Under the pieces are notes generated by a model. It was not told the DNA's origin and made no database searches. It worked only from the letters and a program-made list of their open reading frames with translations. Shown piece by piece: positions 42,011 through 51,310 of a stretch of 64,000 nt of DNA (position 1 is the first letter of the stretch; the number at the start of each line of letters is the position of its first letter). Both the position numbers and the translations under genes were made by a program. The stretch comes from Gaiella occulta (GTDB lineage Bacteria; Actinomycetota; Thermoleophilia; Gaiellales; Gaiellaceae), in the NCBI RefSeq assembly GCF_003351045.1, contig NZ_QQZY01000004.1:221391-285390 (forward strand), read 5' to 3'.

Positions 42011-42481
42011 ATGACACATGCAACGCTCCACACCAGCGAGGGCGCGATCGAGATCGAGCTCTTCCCGGAGGACGCGCCGAAGACGGTCGAGAACTTCACG
42101 AAGCTCGCAGGCGAAGGCTTCTACGACGGGCTCGCCTTCCACCGCGTCATCCCCGACTTCATGATCCAGGGCGGCTGCCCGCTCGGCACCGGCGGCGGCG
42201 GCCCGGGCTACCAGTTCGAAGACGAGCTCAACCGGCACAAGGTGGTCAGGGGTGCGCTCGCGATGGCGAACGCGGGCCCGAACACGAACGGCTCGCAGTT
42301 CTTCATCGTCACCGCCGAGGCGACGCCGTGGCTCGACGGCAAGCACACGGTGTTCGGCCGGGTCGTCTCCGGCCAGGAGGTCGCCGACAGGATCTCCCGC
42401 GTCGACCGCGACGGCCGTGACCGGCCGACCACGCCGGTGACGATCGAGAAGGTCGACATCGCCGACGGGCAGCCGGGGTGA
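42011..42481 (+). CDS. ppiB: Cyclophilin-type peptidyl-prolyl isomerase
   Basis: 156 residues, the short bacterial cytosolic type. The signature is nearly complete: [46 protein letters not shown], and [12 protein letters not shown]. It catalyses cis-trans isomerisation before proline. No signal peptide. Start ATG 42011 fits the leaderless TAGCGT box. The downstream SDR gene starts 11 bases after the stop. Confidence 0.95.
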   Translation: MTHATLHTSEGAIEIELFPEDAPKTVENFTKLAGEGFYDGLAFHRVIPDFMIQGGCPLGTGGGGPGYQFEDELNRHKVVRGALAMANAGPNTNGSQFFIVTAEATPWLDGKHTVFGRVVSGQEVADRISRVDRDGRDRPTTPVTIEKVDIADGQPG

Positions 42482-42491
42482 GGCCGGCGCC

Positions 42492-43226
42492 GTGAGCCTC
42501 GCCGGCAAGACCGCGATCGTCACCGGCGCCTCGTCGGGCATCGGCGCCGCCACCGTGCGCAAGCTGCGGCAGGCCGGCGTGCGGGTCGCGGGGGGAGCAC
42601 GGCGCGTCGAGCAGGTCGAGGCCGACCTGGCGCTCCCGCTCGACGTCACCGACGAGGCGAGCTCGAGGGCGTTCGTCGACGCGGCCGTGGAGCAGCTCGG
42701 CGGCGTCGACATCCTCTTCAACAACGCCGGGCTCGCGCTCGGCCGCGCGCCGTTCGTCGAGTCGAGCGAGGACGACGAGGCGCGCGTGCTGCACACGAAC
42801 GTCGACGGCGTGCTCCGCATCACCCGGCTCGTGCTGCCGCACCTGCACGACGGCGGGCACATCGTGTTCATGGGCTCCGTCGCGGGCCGGCAGGCGTACC
42901 CGGGAGGCGCCTCCTACATCGCGTCGAAGTTCGCCGTGCGCGGCTTCAGCTACGCGCTGCGCGAGGACCTGCTCGGCCGCCCGATCCGCATCACCACCGT
43001 CGACGCCGGGCTCGTCGAGACGGAGTTCTCGCTCGTGCGCTTCCGCGGCGACCGGGCGGCCGCCGACGCCGTCTACGAGGGCGTCGACCCGATCACCCCG
43101 GACGAGGTCGCCGACTGCGTCCTCTTCGCGCTCACGCGCCCGCCGCACGTCAACCTCGACGAGATCGTGATCAAGGCGCTCGCGCAGTCGAGCGGAGCGC
43201 GCGTCGTGCGCCGCCCGACCGCGTAG
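42492..43226 (+). CDS. SDR oxidoreductase (YdfG/serine-dehydrogenase-like)
   Basis: 244 residues from GTG 42492. Cofactor motif AIVTGASSGIGAATV, VAGGARRVEQV after strand 2 (Arg favours NADP), NNAG as ILFNNAGLAL, Ser in VFMGSVAGRQAYPG, YxxxK in SYIASKFAVRGF. The C-terminal VDAGLVETEFSLVRFRGD is characteristic of YdfG-like NADP-dependent 3-hydroxy acid/serine dehydrogenases. It is 11 bases after the cyclophilin gene and probably co-transcribed. Confidence 0.92.
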   Translation: MSLAGKTAIVTGASSGIGAATVRKLRQAGVRVAGGARRVEQVEADLALPLDVTDEASSRAFVDAAVEQLGGVDILFNNAGLALGRAPFVESSEDDEARVLHTNVDGVLRITRLVLPHLHDGGHIVFMGSVAGRQAYPGGASYIASKFAVRGFSYALREDLLGRPIRITTVDAGLVETEFSLVRFRGDRAAADAVYEGVDPITPDEVADCVLFALTRPPHVNLDEIVIKALAQSSGARVVRRPTA

Positions 43227-43240
43227 AGGGCGTCGCGCCG

Positions 43241-43714
43241 ATGCGCCTGCGCTCCCGCTACGACGGCGAGATCGTGCCGCTCGCGCTGCCGGCGTCCGGC
43301 GCGCAGGCGCTGTGGCTGTCGCTCGGCGTCGCTCTCGCCGCGCTCGCGGGCCCGGTGGTGGCGCTCGTCGGCGGCAGGGGGCAGACCGGCGAGTACGCGG
43401 TGCTCTACCTGCGCATCGTGTCGCTCGGGGTGCCGCCGGCGTTTCTCGCCATCGGCGGGCAGGGCTTCCTGCGCGGCGTCTGCGACCTGCGCACGCCGCT
43501 TCGGATCGTGATCGCCGGCAACCTCGTCAACGTCGTCCTCGAGTTGCTGTTCGTCGCCTGTGCCCTCGTGCTCGCCGCGACGCTCGCGGGCGACTGGGGC
43601 GTGCGCGGTGTGTGGGCGGCTCTCGCGCTGCTGATCGCGGTGAGGCTTTCGTTGCTGGGCGCGCGCTTCGTGCGGCGCCGCTGGCTCGTCACCGGCTGGG
43701 CACCGGCCCGGTAG
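43241..43714 (+). pseudogene. MATE/DinF-family efflux gene with internal deletions
   Basis: 157 in-frame residues against ~440 in the intact family. The first 18 residues (YDGEIVPLALPASGAQAL) are the normal MATE N-terminus. The sequence then jumps to the mid-protein SLGVALAALAGPVVALVG and the recognisable YLRIVSLGVPPAFLAIGGQGFLRGV plus DLRTPLRIVIAGNLVNVVLE. A second jump near ALVLAATLAGDWGVRGVW leads to the C-terminal end. At least two blocks of helices are missing while the frame stays open. It cannot be a complete 12-helix transporter. Start ATG 43241, 14 bases after the SDR stop. Confidence 0.78.
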
Positions 43715-43877
43715 GGAGGCAGCCGGTTGGCGGTCACGTATCCCTCCTCGAAGCCGGAGCGCGGGGGGTTGCGAGAGCTCACCGCGGCCCTCTGCGAGAA
43801 GATCGGCGGGCGTCCGCGCCTTCGTGCCTGAAGGAAAGGCGGTGAAGGGCCGCCTCCCGCCCTGCCTCCCGGGCCTC

Positions 43878-44741
43878 CTACGAGGCCGCCGCCTCGCTCC
43901 TCTTGCACCAGTACCGCTGCAGTCCGGCGAAGCACTGCCAGTACGGCGCCGAGCGGTCGTACGCGTCCACCTCGTCCGGGTCGGAGGAGGCGCAGTCGGC
44001 GCGCGCGGCGGCCACGAACGTGGCCTCGTCCATGCCGTGGGCGACGCGCTCGGCCCAGACGTGCAGCGTCTCGCGGAAGCGCGCCAGATGGCCCTGCACG
44101 TCGTCGAAGACGCCGAAGTGGGTGAGCGCGAGCCGCGCCGGCCCGCGACGCTCCGTCTCCTCGAGGGTGCGCCGCCACGCCTCCAGGTCGATCTCGGGCG
44201 GCGGCGTCGGCGCGAGCACGAAGCGGGCAGGAGAGATGCGCACGCCGACCGAGTCGCCCGTGAACAGGGTGCCGTCCGGGTGCAGGTACGACACGTGGTG
44301 CCGGGCGTGGCCGGGGCTCGGGAAGCAGTCGAGGTCGAGCACGCGCCCGGCGACCGCGTGGACGTTCTCGGCCGGCACGGGGGAGAGCTCGCCCCACAGC
44401 GCGTCGAACGCCTCGCCGTAGAGCCGGCGGGCGCTCGCCTCGAGGCGGCTCGGGTCGACGAGATGCGGGGCGCCGACCTCGGACACGTGCACCTGCAGCC
44501 CGGGGTGCTCGCGCACGAGCGGCCCCGCGGCGCCGGCGTGATCGAGGTGGATGTGCGTCAGCAGCAGGTGGCGGAGGTCGCCCACGCCGACGCCGCGGGC
44601 GGCGAGGCCGTCCTTCAGCGCCTGCAGGCAGCTCGACGGCCCGCAGTCGACGAGGGCGAGCCCGTCCTCGCTCTCGACGAGGTACGACGCGATCACGCGC
44701 CGCGCGCCGCCGTGCAGCAGGTCGATCGGCTCGATCGTCAT
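43878..44741 (-). CDS. MBL-fold metallo-hydrolase
   Basis: 287 residues. Metallo-beta-lactamase fold: the zinc motif LLTHIHLDHAGAAGPL, then His in PSPGHARHHVSYLHPDG, Asp in LFTGDSVGVRISPARF, and the C-terminal His region LTHFGVFDDVQGHL. The C-terminal helical extension (FRETLHVWAERVAHGMDE...) resembles glyoxalase II-like/LACTB2-like members acting on thioesters or lactones. Start ATG 44741; a TACGGT box eight bases upstream is consistent with a nearly leaderless start. Co-directional with metB upstream (44 bases). Confidence 0.88.
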   Translation of the reverse strand: MTIEPIDLLHGGARRVIASYLVESEDGLALVDCGPSSCLQALKDGLAARGVGVGDLRHLLLTHIHLDHAGAAGPLVREHPGLQVHVSEVGAPHLVDPSRLEASARRLYGEAFDALWGELSPVPAENVHAVAGRVLDLDCFPSPGHARHHVSYLHPDGTLFTGDSVGVRISPARFVLAPTPPPEIDLEAWRRTLEETERRGPARLALTHFGVFDDVQGHLARFRETLHVWAERVAHGMDEATFVAAARADCASSDPDEVDAYDRSAPYWQCFAGLQRYWCKRSEAAAS

Positions 44742-44785
44742 CGTCCCTGACCGTACCCCACGCCGGGGACGGCGGGCGACGTGGG

Positions 44786-45943
44786 TCAGGACGGGGCGAT
44801 GCCGCCCACCCGCGCGGAGCTGAGCGCCTGCTCGAGGTCGGAGACGAGATCGCCGGCCGACTCGATCCCGACCGACAGCCGCACGAGGTTGCGCGGCGCC
44901 GCGAACGGCCCGCTCGCCGTCGCGGCGTGCGTCATGCGGAAGGGGTGCTCGATCAGGCTCTCGACGCCGCCGAGGCTCTCCGCGAGCGTCCACACCTTCG
45001 TCCGCGCGACGAGATCCACCGCCTCTTCCTCGGACTCGACGAGGAACGAGACCATGCCGCCGAAGTCGCGCATCTGCCGTGCGGCGATCTCGTGCCCGGG
45101 GTGCGTCGGGAGCCCGGGATAGAGCACGTCGACGACGCGCGGGTGCTCCTGCAGGAAGGCGACGACGGCGCGCGCGTTCTCGCAGTGCTGCCGCATGCGC
45201 ACGGCGAGGGTCTTGAGGCCGCGCAGCACGAGCCAGGCGTCGAACGGCCCCGGCACGGCGCCGAGCGACTTCTGCAGGAAGCGCAGGCGCTCGGAGATCG
45301 TCGGGTCGTTGGTGCCCGTGAAGCCGCCGACGACGTCGGAGTGGCCGCCGAGGTACTTCGTCGTCGAGTGGATGACGACGTCCGCGCCGAGCTCGAGCGG
45401 CTGCTGCAGGTACGGCGTGGCGAACGTGTTGTCGACGACGAGCAGCGCGCCCGCCGCATGCGCCGCGTCGGCCGCGGCGCGGATGTCGACGACGTTCAGC
45501 AGCGGGTTGGTTGGCGACTCGACCCAGACGAGGCGCGTGCGCTCGTCGAGGTGCGCGGCGAGGTTCGTCGACAACTCGTGCGGCGTGACGTAGTCGAAGG
45601 CGTAGCCCTTCGGCTCGTACACCTGCGAGAACATGCGGTAGACGCCGCCGTAGACGTCGTTGACGCACACCACGCGCTCGCCCGGATCGACGAGGTGCAT
45701 GACCGTTGTCGTCGCCCCGAGCCCCGATCCGAATGCGTGGCCGAACGCCGCGCCCTCGAGCGAGGCGAGGCACTCCTCGAGGGCGGTGCGCGTCGGGTTC
45801 GCGACGCGCGCGTAGTCGTAGCCCTTGTGGACGCCGACCGCCTCCTGGGCGAACGTGGAGGTCTGGTAGATCGGCGTCGTCACCGCGCCCGTCGCCGGGT
45901 CGGGCTCCTGGCCGGCGTGGATCGCGCGCGTCTCGAATTCCAT
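44786..45943 (-). CDS. metB: Cystathionine gamma-synthase / Cys-Met metabolism PLP enzyme
   Basis: 385 residues. The family is certain: [38 protein letters not shown] (the Y-x-R phosphate tether), [12 protein letters not shown], the PLP Asp in [16 protein letters not shown], and the Schiff-base Lys in [16 protein letters not shown]. The C-terminal [19 protein letters not shown] favours cystathionine gamma-synthase or gamma-lyase of transsulfuration rather than O-acetylhomoserine sulfhydrylase (~430 residues). ATG 45943 is chosen because TAGGAT lies seven bases upstream; the longer frame to 45991 would contain this promoter. Confidence 0.92.
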   Translation of the reverse strand: MEFETRAIHAGQEPDPATGAVTTPIYQTSTFAQEAVGVHKGYDYARVANPTRTALEECLASLEGAAFGHAFGSGLGATTTVMHLVDPGERVVCVNDVYGGVYRMFSQVYEPKGYAFDYVTPHELSTNLAAHLDERTRLVWVESPTNPLLNVVDIRAAADAAHAAGALLVVDNTFATPYLQQPLELGADVVIHSTTKYLGGHSDVVGGFTGTNDPTISERLRFLQKSLGAVPGPFDAWLVLRGLKTLAVRMRQHCENARAVVAFLQEHPRVVDVLYPGLPTHPGHEIAARQMRDFGGMVSFLVESEEEAVDLVARTKVWTLAESLGGVESLIEHPFRMTHAATASGPFAAPRNLVRLSVGIESAGDLVSDLEQALSSARVGGIAPS

Positions 45944-45950
45944 GGCCTGG

Positions 45951-45956
45951 ATCCTA
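45951..45956 (-). promoter_or_regulatory. -10 box TAGGAT for metB
   Basis: TANNNT hexamer ending seven bases before ATG 45943; leaderless spacing, and decisive for the start choice. Confidence 0.55.
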
Positions 45957-45999
45957 TGTCCCCGCCCGCGCCCGCGGCATGCGTGACACACTTCCCCCG

Positions 46000-46977
46000 A
46001 TGCCTGCAGCCGGGTCGATCCGCCACGACTGGACGCTCCGCGAGATCGAGGAGATCCACGCGCTCCCGTTGCCGGAGCTCCTCTTCCGCGCGCAGTCCGT
46101 CCATCGCGCGCACCACGACCCGTTGCAGGTGCAGGGGTGCGCGCTCCTCAGCGTCAAGACGGGAGGGTGCCCCGAGGATTGCGCCTACTGCCCGCAGTCG
46201 GCGCGATACACGACCGGCGTCGGCCGGGAGCCGCTGCTCGGCGTCGAGGAGACGCTCGTTGCCGCCGCCCGCGCGCGCGACCAGGGAGCGACGCGCTTCT
46301 GCATGGGCGCCGCCTGGCGCAGCGCGCCGCGCGGGGCACAGTTCGATCGCGTGCTCGAGATGGTGCGCGGCGTCCGCGCCCTCGGCCTGGAGGCCTGCTG
46401 CACGCTCGGCATGCTCACGGCCGAGCAAGCGGAGGCGCTCGCCCAGGCGGGGTTGACGGCCTACAACCACAACCTCGACACGTCGCCCGAGTTCTACGGA
46501 GCGATCATCACGACGCGCACGTACGCCGACAGGCTCGAGACGCTCGGCCATGTGCGCCGGGCTGGAATCACCGTCTGCTGCGGCGGCATCATAGGGATGG
46601 GCGAGGATCTATCCGATCGTCTTGGCCTGCTCGGTCAGCTTGCCGCGCAGGATCCGCATCCCGAGAGCGTCCCCATCAACATGCTCGTGCGCGTCGCCGG
46701 CACGCCGCTCGCCGAGGCAGACCCGATCGATCCGCTCGAGCTCGTCCGCGTGATCGCGACCGCGCGGATCCTGATGCCGGCGTCGATCGTCAGGCTCAGC
46801 GCCGGCCGGCTCTCGCTCAGCGACGAGGCGCAGGCCCTGTGCTTCCTCGCCGGCGCCGGCTCGATCTTCATCGGCGACAGGCTCCTCACGACCGGCAACC
46901 CGGAGGTCGACCGCGACAGGGAGCTTCTCGAGCGGCTCGGCATGCGACTCGCCGACGAGCCGGTCACGGTGTCGTAG
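46000..46977 (+). CDS. bioB: Biotin synthase (radical SAM)
   Basis: 325 residues. The radical-SAM cluster motif [14 protein letters not shown] has Cys57, Cys61 and Cys64. The auxiliary-cluster region includes [45 protein letters not shown] and the Arg in VRLSAGR. Inserts sulfur into dethiobiotin. Complete length for BioB. No other bio genes are adjacent, so the pathway genes must be elsewhere. ATG 45979 is an alternative start. No BirA-type operator is evident. Confidence 0.96.
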   Translation: MPAAGSIRHDWTLREIEEIHALPLPELLFRAQSVHRAHHDPLQVQGCALLSVKTGGCPEDCAYCPQSARYTTGVGREPLLGVEETLVAAARARDQGATRFCMGAAWRSAPRGAQFDRVLEMVRGVRALGLEACCTLGMLTAEQAEALAQAGLTAYNHNLDTSPEFYGAIITTRTYADRLETLGHVRRAGITVCCGGIIGMGEDLSDRLGLLGQLAAQDPHPESVPINMLVRVAGTPLAEADPIDPLELVRVIATARILMPASIVRLSAGRLSLSDEAQALCFLAGAGSIFIGDRLLTTGNPEVDRDRELLERLGMRLADEPVTVS

Positions 46978-47061
46978 CGGGGCCGGCCGCCGCCGTCGCG
47001 GGCTTGCTGCCGATCGCGAGCTTCTGACGCCGGGTGGCCTCGCGGCCTCCGGCACCGGGGC

Positions 47062-48198
47062 TCACCGCCGTACGAAAGCCTCGAGCCGGCAGGCACGCCG
47101 GAGCCGGTCGAGCGCGCGGTCGAGCGCGTCGTCGAGGCCGGCGGATGCCCGCACGCCGGGCTCGCGGTGGAACGCCTTCAGCACGAGGACGCCGTCGCCG
47201 CGCTCCGCCTTGAGGTCGGCGCGGCCGACGATGCGGTCGCGCCACAGCAGCGGCAGCACGTAGTACCCGTAGCGCCGCTCGTGCTCGCGCTTGTAGACCT
47301 CGATCAGGTGGTCGAATCCGAACACGCGGCGTGCGAACGGCCGGTCCCACAGCAGGTTGTCGAACGGGGAGAGCAGGACCGCCGCCGACGGCGTTGCGGC
47401 GTCGAGATCTGCTCCCGCGGGCACGACGACCGCCGCGCCCCCGTCGTCGACCGCCACGCGCTCGAGCAACCCGTCCGCGACGAGGCCGTCGACCGCGGGA
47501 CGGACGCCGGCGACGCCACCCCTGAGCCGCCAATGCTCGACGATGCCTGCCTCGGTGAGCGCTCCGCGGGCGCGTACGGCGCGCAGCGCGAGCGCGCGCA
47601 ACCGGTCGTGCGCGGATGGCGGCGTGGCGTCCAGCAGCGCCTTCGGCACCACGCGCTCGGGCAGGTCGTAGAGGCGCTGGAAGCCCTGCCGCCCGGCGAT
47701 CACGAGCGCCCCGTGGTTCCACAGCCGCTCGAGCATCGCCTTCGCCGGCTTCCAGTTCCACATACCGCCCGCGGCCGATCCTTCGAAGTGGCGCGACCCG
47801 AGCGGGCCGCGGCGACGGATCTCGTCGAGGATCTCCTCGGCGAGGTGCGGGTGCGTGTCGCCCACGTTCCCGTACCAGCGCCTGCCGCCCGTGCGCATCT
47901 GAGTCGCGAACAGCGGCCAGTCCTCGATCGGCAGCAGGCACGCCTCGTGAGCCCAGTACTCGAACACGCGCCCCTGCGCGAGCAGGCGCGAGACGGTGCC
48001 CGCCCGGTAGGTGCCGACGCGGGAGGCGAGCGCGATGCGGTGGCTGCGCTCGACGGCCGAGATCGAGTCGAGCTGTACGCAGGCGAGGCGCCGGATCGCC
48101 GCCTCGACCTCGCCGGCCGTGCCCGTCCGCGAGCGCGCCGCATATCCCTGCGCGGCGACGACGAGCCGGCGCAGCCCGGTGCGGGAGATGACGCGCAC
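47062..48198 (-). CDS. Winged-helix YcaQ/AlkX-type DNA glycosylase
   Basis: 378 residues, GTG start. The HTH_42 (YcaQ) family is identified by the catalytic QxD motif in CVQLDSISAVERSHR (Gln42, Asp44), FEYWAHEACLLPIEDWPLF, GMWNWKPAKAMLERLWN, and the C-terminal LLWDRPFARRVFGFDHLIEVYK plus YGYYVLPLLWRDRIVGRADLK. Characterised relatives (E. coli YcaQ/AlkX, Streptomyces AlkZ) unhook interstrand DNA crosslinks made by bifunctional alkylators or by azinomycin. A genome-protection function is therefore likely. The gene is monocistronic, convergent with bioB. Confidence 0.9.
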   Translation of the reverse strand: MRVISRTGLRRLVVAAQGYAARSRTGTAGEVEAAIRRLACVQLDSISAVERSHRIALASRVGTYRAGTVSRLLAQGRVFEYWAHEACLLPIEDWPLFATQMRTGGRRWYGNVGDTHPHLAEEILDEIRRRGPLGSRHFEGSAAGGMWNWKPAKAMLERLWNHGALVIAGRQGFQRLYDLPERVVPKALLDATPPSAHDRLRALALRAVRARGALTEAGIVEHWRLRGGVAGVRPAVDGLVADGLLERVAVDDGGAAVVVPAGADLDAATPSAAVLLSPFDNLLWDRPFARRVFGFDHLIEVYKREHERRYGYYVLPLLWRDRIVGRADLKAERGDGVLVLKAFHREPGVRASAGLDDALDRALDRLRRACRLEAFVRR

Positions 48199-48339
48199 GC
48201 TCGTATCTTCGCCGCAGGAGGGCCGTGCGCGACGAGCATGCGCGCTGCGCTCATGGCGAGGACGGGCGCGCGCTGCGGCGAGGGCGGCTGCCGCGCGCCC
48301 CCGGCTGCCCTGTGGCCGCGACGGCGGCGAGAGCGAGGG

Positions 48340-49290
48340 CTAGGAGGGCGTCGTGCCCTCGAGGATCGCGGCCAGGCGGGATGCGTCGATGTTGCCGCCG
48401 GAGACGACGCACACGATCCGGCCCTCGCCCGCCCGGCCCGAGAGCGCGGCCGCGACGGCGAGCGCCCCGGCGCCTTCCGCCACGACCCGCGCGCGCTCGG
48501 CGAGCAGGCGCACGGCCGCGGCGGCCTCGTCGAGCGACACGACGACCGAGCCGGCAAGGAGCGGCCGCGCGCGCTCCCACATCGCCGGCAGCAGGGCCTT
48601 GCCGCCGGCGCCGTCGACGAACGAGGGCGTGTAGGCGACGGACGTCGCGGTACCGGCCGCGAGCGACGCGGCGAGCGGCGCACCCGTCTCGGGCTCGCAG
48701 GCGAGCACGCGCGTGGCGGGGCTGAGCTCGTGCAGGGCGCTCGCGATCCCCGTCGTCAACCCGCCGCCGCCCCAGGGCACGAGCACCGCTTCGATCCCCT
48801 CGAGGTCCTCCACCAGCTCGAGCGCGATCGTGCCGTTGCCCGCCATCACCGCGTCGTCCATCACGGGATGGACGAAGTAGCCGCCGGCACCCGGGTACGA
48901 GCCTTCCTCCATCGCCCGCCACCAGCGCTCGAACGGCACCTTGACGACCGAGCCGCCGAGACGCCCGATCGCGTCGAGCTTCGTCTGCGGCGCGTGCTCC
49001 GGCACGACGATCGTCGCCGGCACGCCCTCCTCGCGTGCGATCCAGGCGACGCCCTGGGCCATGTTGCCGGCGCTCGTCGTCAGCACCCCGCCGCCGATCG
49101 CCCCGGGTGGCGCGCCGCGGATGGCGTTGGCCGCGCCGCGGATCTTGAACGAGCCGATGACCTGCAGGCACTCGAGCTTGAGCCAGACCTCGGCGGGCGA
49201 CTCGGGCGCCTGCAGGCGTACGAGCGGTGTGCGCAGGGTCACGTCGGCGATGCGCTCGCGCGCCTCCTCGATCCGCGCGAGCGGGATCAG
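48340..49290 (-). CDS. Threonine/serine dehydratase-like PLP enzyme
   Basis: 316 residues. Fold-type II PLP enzyme: TPLVRLQAPESPAEVWLKLE, the Schiff-base Lys in GSFKIRGAANAI, VLTTSAGNMAQGVAWIARE, the phosphate-binding glycine loop VPWGGGGLTTGIA, and VVSGGNIDASRLA. No C-terminal ACT domain, so the catabolic/racemase-like short form. No ATG, GTG or TTG occurs near the natural N-terminus; the only candidate is CTG 49290, whose CTGA overlaps the stop of the preceding gene exactly as ATGA does elsewhere. Third gene of an AKR-cyclodeaminase-dehydratase unit. Confidence 0.85.
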   Translation of the reverse strand: MIPLARIEEARERIADVTLRTPLVRLQAPESPAEVWLKLECLQVIGSFKIRGAANAIRGAPPGAIGGGVLTTSAGNMAQGVAWIAREEGVPATIVVPEHAPQTKLDAIGRLGGSVVKVPFERWWRAMEEGSYPGAGGYFVHPVMDDAVMAGNGTIALELVEDLEGIEAVLVPWGGGGLTTGIASALHELSPATRVLACEPETGAPLAASLAAGTATSVAYTPSFVDGAGGKALLPAMWERARPLLAGSVVVSLDEAAAAVRLLAERARVVAEGAGALAVAAALSGRAGEGRIVCVVSGGNIDASRLAAILEGTTPS

Positions 49291-50246
49291 AACTCGACCT
49301 CGCTGCCGATGCCGCGCTCGCGCGCCCGCTCGACGCACAGCTCGGCGGCGGCGAGATCCTCGGCGGCGATCCCGAGCGACTTGAACAGCGTCAGCTCGTC
49401 GTCGGCGACCCGGCCGGGATGCGCGCCCGTGAGCAGCTCGCCGAGCTCGGCGCGGATGTGCTCGGGGCCGATGCCCGCCTCCTCGACGGCGAACAGGTAG
49501 TCGCCCGACTCGTTCAGCGTCGACTCGCGCCGGTCGACGAACAGCGAGGCGGAGGCAACGGTGTCGGAGTCGAGCTCGCGTGCGGTCGGGACGGACGCGC
49601 CGACGGCGTTCACGTGCGTCCCCGGCGCGAGCCAGGCCCGCCGCAGGATCGGCTCGCGCGACGCGGTCGTCGTGCAGACGACGTCTGCTCCGTCGAGCGC
49701 CTCCTCGATCGACGCGGCCGCGAGCGCGTGCGTCTCGAGCGCGAGCGCCTCCGCGTGCGCGGGGTTGCGGCTCCAGATGCGGATGACCGGGTCGTCGAGG
49801 ATGGTCTGCATGGCATCGACGTGCGACCGTCCCTGCACGCCGGACCCGAGCACCGCGACGGTGCGCGCCCCGGGCCGGGCCAGCAGCTTCGTCGCCAGCG
49901 CCGACACGGCCGCCGTGCGGATCTCGGTGACCGCCGACGCGTTCAGGACCGCGTGCAGCCGGCCCGTCTTCCCGTCGTGCAGCAGCACGGCGCCCTGGTG
50001 CGGATCGAGGCCGAGCTCGGAGTTCCCGGGTGCGACCACGATCTCCTTGAGGGAGAAGAGCGGCGAGCCGCCGCCGCGGTAGGCGGGCATGAAGCCCATC
50101 AGCGCGCTCGCCGGCGGGCGCATGAGGAACCGCAGCGGGTTGTGGATCTCGTCGTGCGCGAGCCGTGCGAGCACGTCCTCCATGGCGGCGATGCACGACT
50201 CCATGTCGAGCAGCTCGCGCACGTCGTGCTCGGACAGCACGAGCAT
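49287..50246 (-). CDS. Ornithine cyclodeaminase / mu-crystallin family enzyme
   Basis: 319 residues. LVLSEHDVRELLDMESCIAAME at the start, FMPAYRGGGSPLFSLKEIVV, RTAAVSALATKLLARPGA, and the NAD(P) motif VAVLGSGVQGRSHVDAM; LAPGTHVNAVGAS and RELDSDTV follow as in the family. Members include ornithine cyclodeaminase, alanine dehydrogenase and delta1-piperideine/pyrroline-carboxylate reductases. Beside a Thr/Ser dehydratase-like gene, a role in hydroxy-amino-acid or imino-acid turnover is likely. Start ATG 50246 shares one base with the upstream AKR stop (TGATG). Confidence 0.9.
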   Translation of the reverse strand: MLVLSEHDVRELLDMESCIAAMEDVLARLAHDEIHNPLRFLMRPPASALMGFMPAYRGGGSPLFSLKEIVVAPGNSELGLDPHQGAVLLHDGKTGRLHAVLNASAVTEIRTAAVSALATKLLARPGARTVAVLGSGVQGRSHVDAMQTILDDPVIRIWSRNPAHAEALALETHALAAASIEEALDGADVVCTTTASREPILRRAWLAPGTHVNAVGASVPTARELDSDTVASASLFVDRRESTLNESGDYLFAVEEAGIGPEHIRAELGELLTGAHPGRVADDELTLFKSLGIAAEDLAAAELCVERARERGIGSEVEF

Positions 50247-51220
50247 CAGGCGAAGATCTCCGTGAGGCGGTCGCGGTCGGCTGCGGAGAGGTCGAGGGCG
50301 ATCGCCTCGGCTGCGGGCGCCAGATGCTCGACCCGGCTCGGCCCGACGACGACGGCGCTGATCTCGGGAACGGCGAGGACCCACGCGAGGGCGAGAGCGG
50401 CCGTCGAGGCGCCGAGCTCCGCGGCAGCCCGCTCGAGCGCCTCGAGCGCGTCGAACACGCGGTCGCTGCGATAGCCGTCGTACGGCTCCGGACGCAGCGT
50501 CATGCGCGACCCGGCCGGAGGCTGCTCGCCGCGGCGGTACTTGCCGGTCAGCCACCCGCCCGCGAGCGGGCTGAAGGGCGTGTAGCCGAGACCGTGCTCG
50601 CGGCACACGGGGAAGACGGTCTCGCGGTCTCCCTGCTCGAGCAGGGAGAAGCTGTTCTGCACCCACTCGTAGCGGGCGAGCCCCTCGAGCTCGGAGATCG
50701 AAAGAGCTTCCGCGAGCTGCTCGCCCGTGAAGTTGGAGGCCCCGACGGCGCCGACCTTGCCGGCGCGCACGAGCTCGTCGAACGCCTGCAGCGTCTCCTC
50801 CTGCGGCACCGCGGCATCGAAGTCGTGGGCGAGGTAGAGGGCGACGCGCTCGACGCCGAGCCGCCGCAGGCTCCCGTCGAGCTGCCGGCGGATGCGTGCG
50901 TGGCCGAGACCGTGGTCGGCGCCCGTGTCCATCGGGTTGAACGTCTTCGTGGCGATCACGATGCGGTCGCGGACGTCGACGCCTCGCGTGGCCAGCCACT
51001 CTCCGATGAACGTCTCGCTGCGCCCGCCGCCGTAGGCGTCCGCCGTGTCGAACGTCGTGATGCCGAGCTCCCAGGCGGCGTCCATGAGCCGGAACGCCTC
51101 CTCCCGGGACGTGCCCCGGCCGAAGAAGGCCGGGGACGAGCCGATGCCGCCGAAGTTGCCGCAGCCGAGGATCACCTGCGAGACGGAGACGCCGCTTGCT
51201 CCCAGTGCGCGCCGCTCCAT
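50246..51220 (-). CDS. Aldo/keto reductase
   Basis: 324 residues, TIM barrel NADP-dependent carbonyl reductase of the AKR11/13-like group. Catalytic tetrad: Asp and Tyr in FDTADAYGGGRSETF, Lys in IVIATKTFN, His in VALYLAHDFD. Later GASNFTGEQLAEAL, YTPFSPLAGGWLTGKY and the cofactor-binding VVGPSRVEHL. First gene of the AKR-cyclodeaminase-dehydratase unit. TAGAAT six bases before ATG 51220 marks a leaderless promoter. Physiological substrate unknown. Confidence 0.94.
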   Translation of the reverse strand: MERRALGASGVSVSQVILGCGNFGGIGSSPAFFGRGTSREEAFRLMDAAWELGITTFDTADAYGGGRSETFIGEWLATRGVDVRDRIVIATKTFNPMDTGADHGLGHARIRRQLDGSLRRLGVERVALYLAHDFDAAVPQEETLQAFDELVRAGKVGAVGASNFTGEQLAEALSISELEGLARYEWVQNSFSLLEQGDRETVFPVCREHGLGYTPFSPLAGGWLTGKYRRGEQPPAGSRMTLRPEPYDGYRSDRVFDALEALERAAAELGASTAALALAWVLAVPEISAVVVGPSRVEHLAPAAEAIALDLSAADRDRLTEIFA

Positions 51221-51226
51221 GGCGCG

Positions 51227-51232
51227 ATTCTA
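51227..51232 (-). promoter_or_regulatory. -10 box TAGAAT for the AKR operon
   Basis: TANNNT hexamer ending six bases before ATG 51220. Confidence 0.6.
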
Positions 51233-51310
51233 TGCGACTGCGACGGGCTCGCCGCTCGAGCGGATGCGGGGCGAGTAGGTGTCGGGCCGGAGGCGCCGAA
51301 CCTCGCTCTC

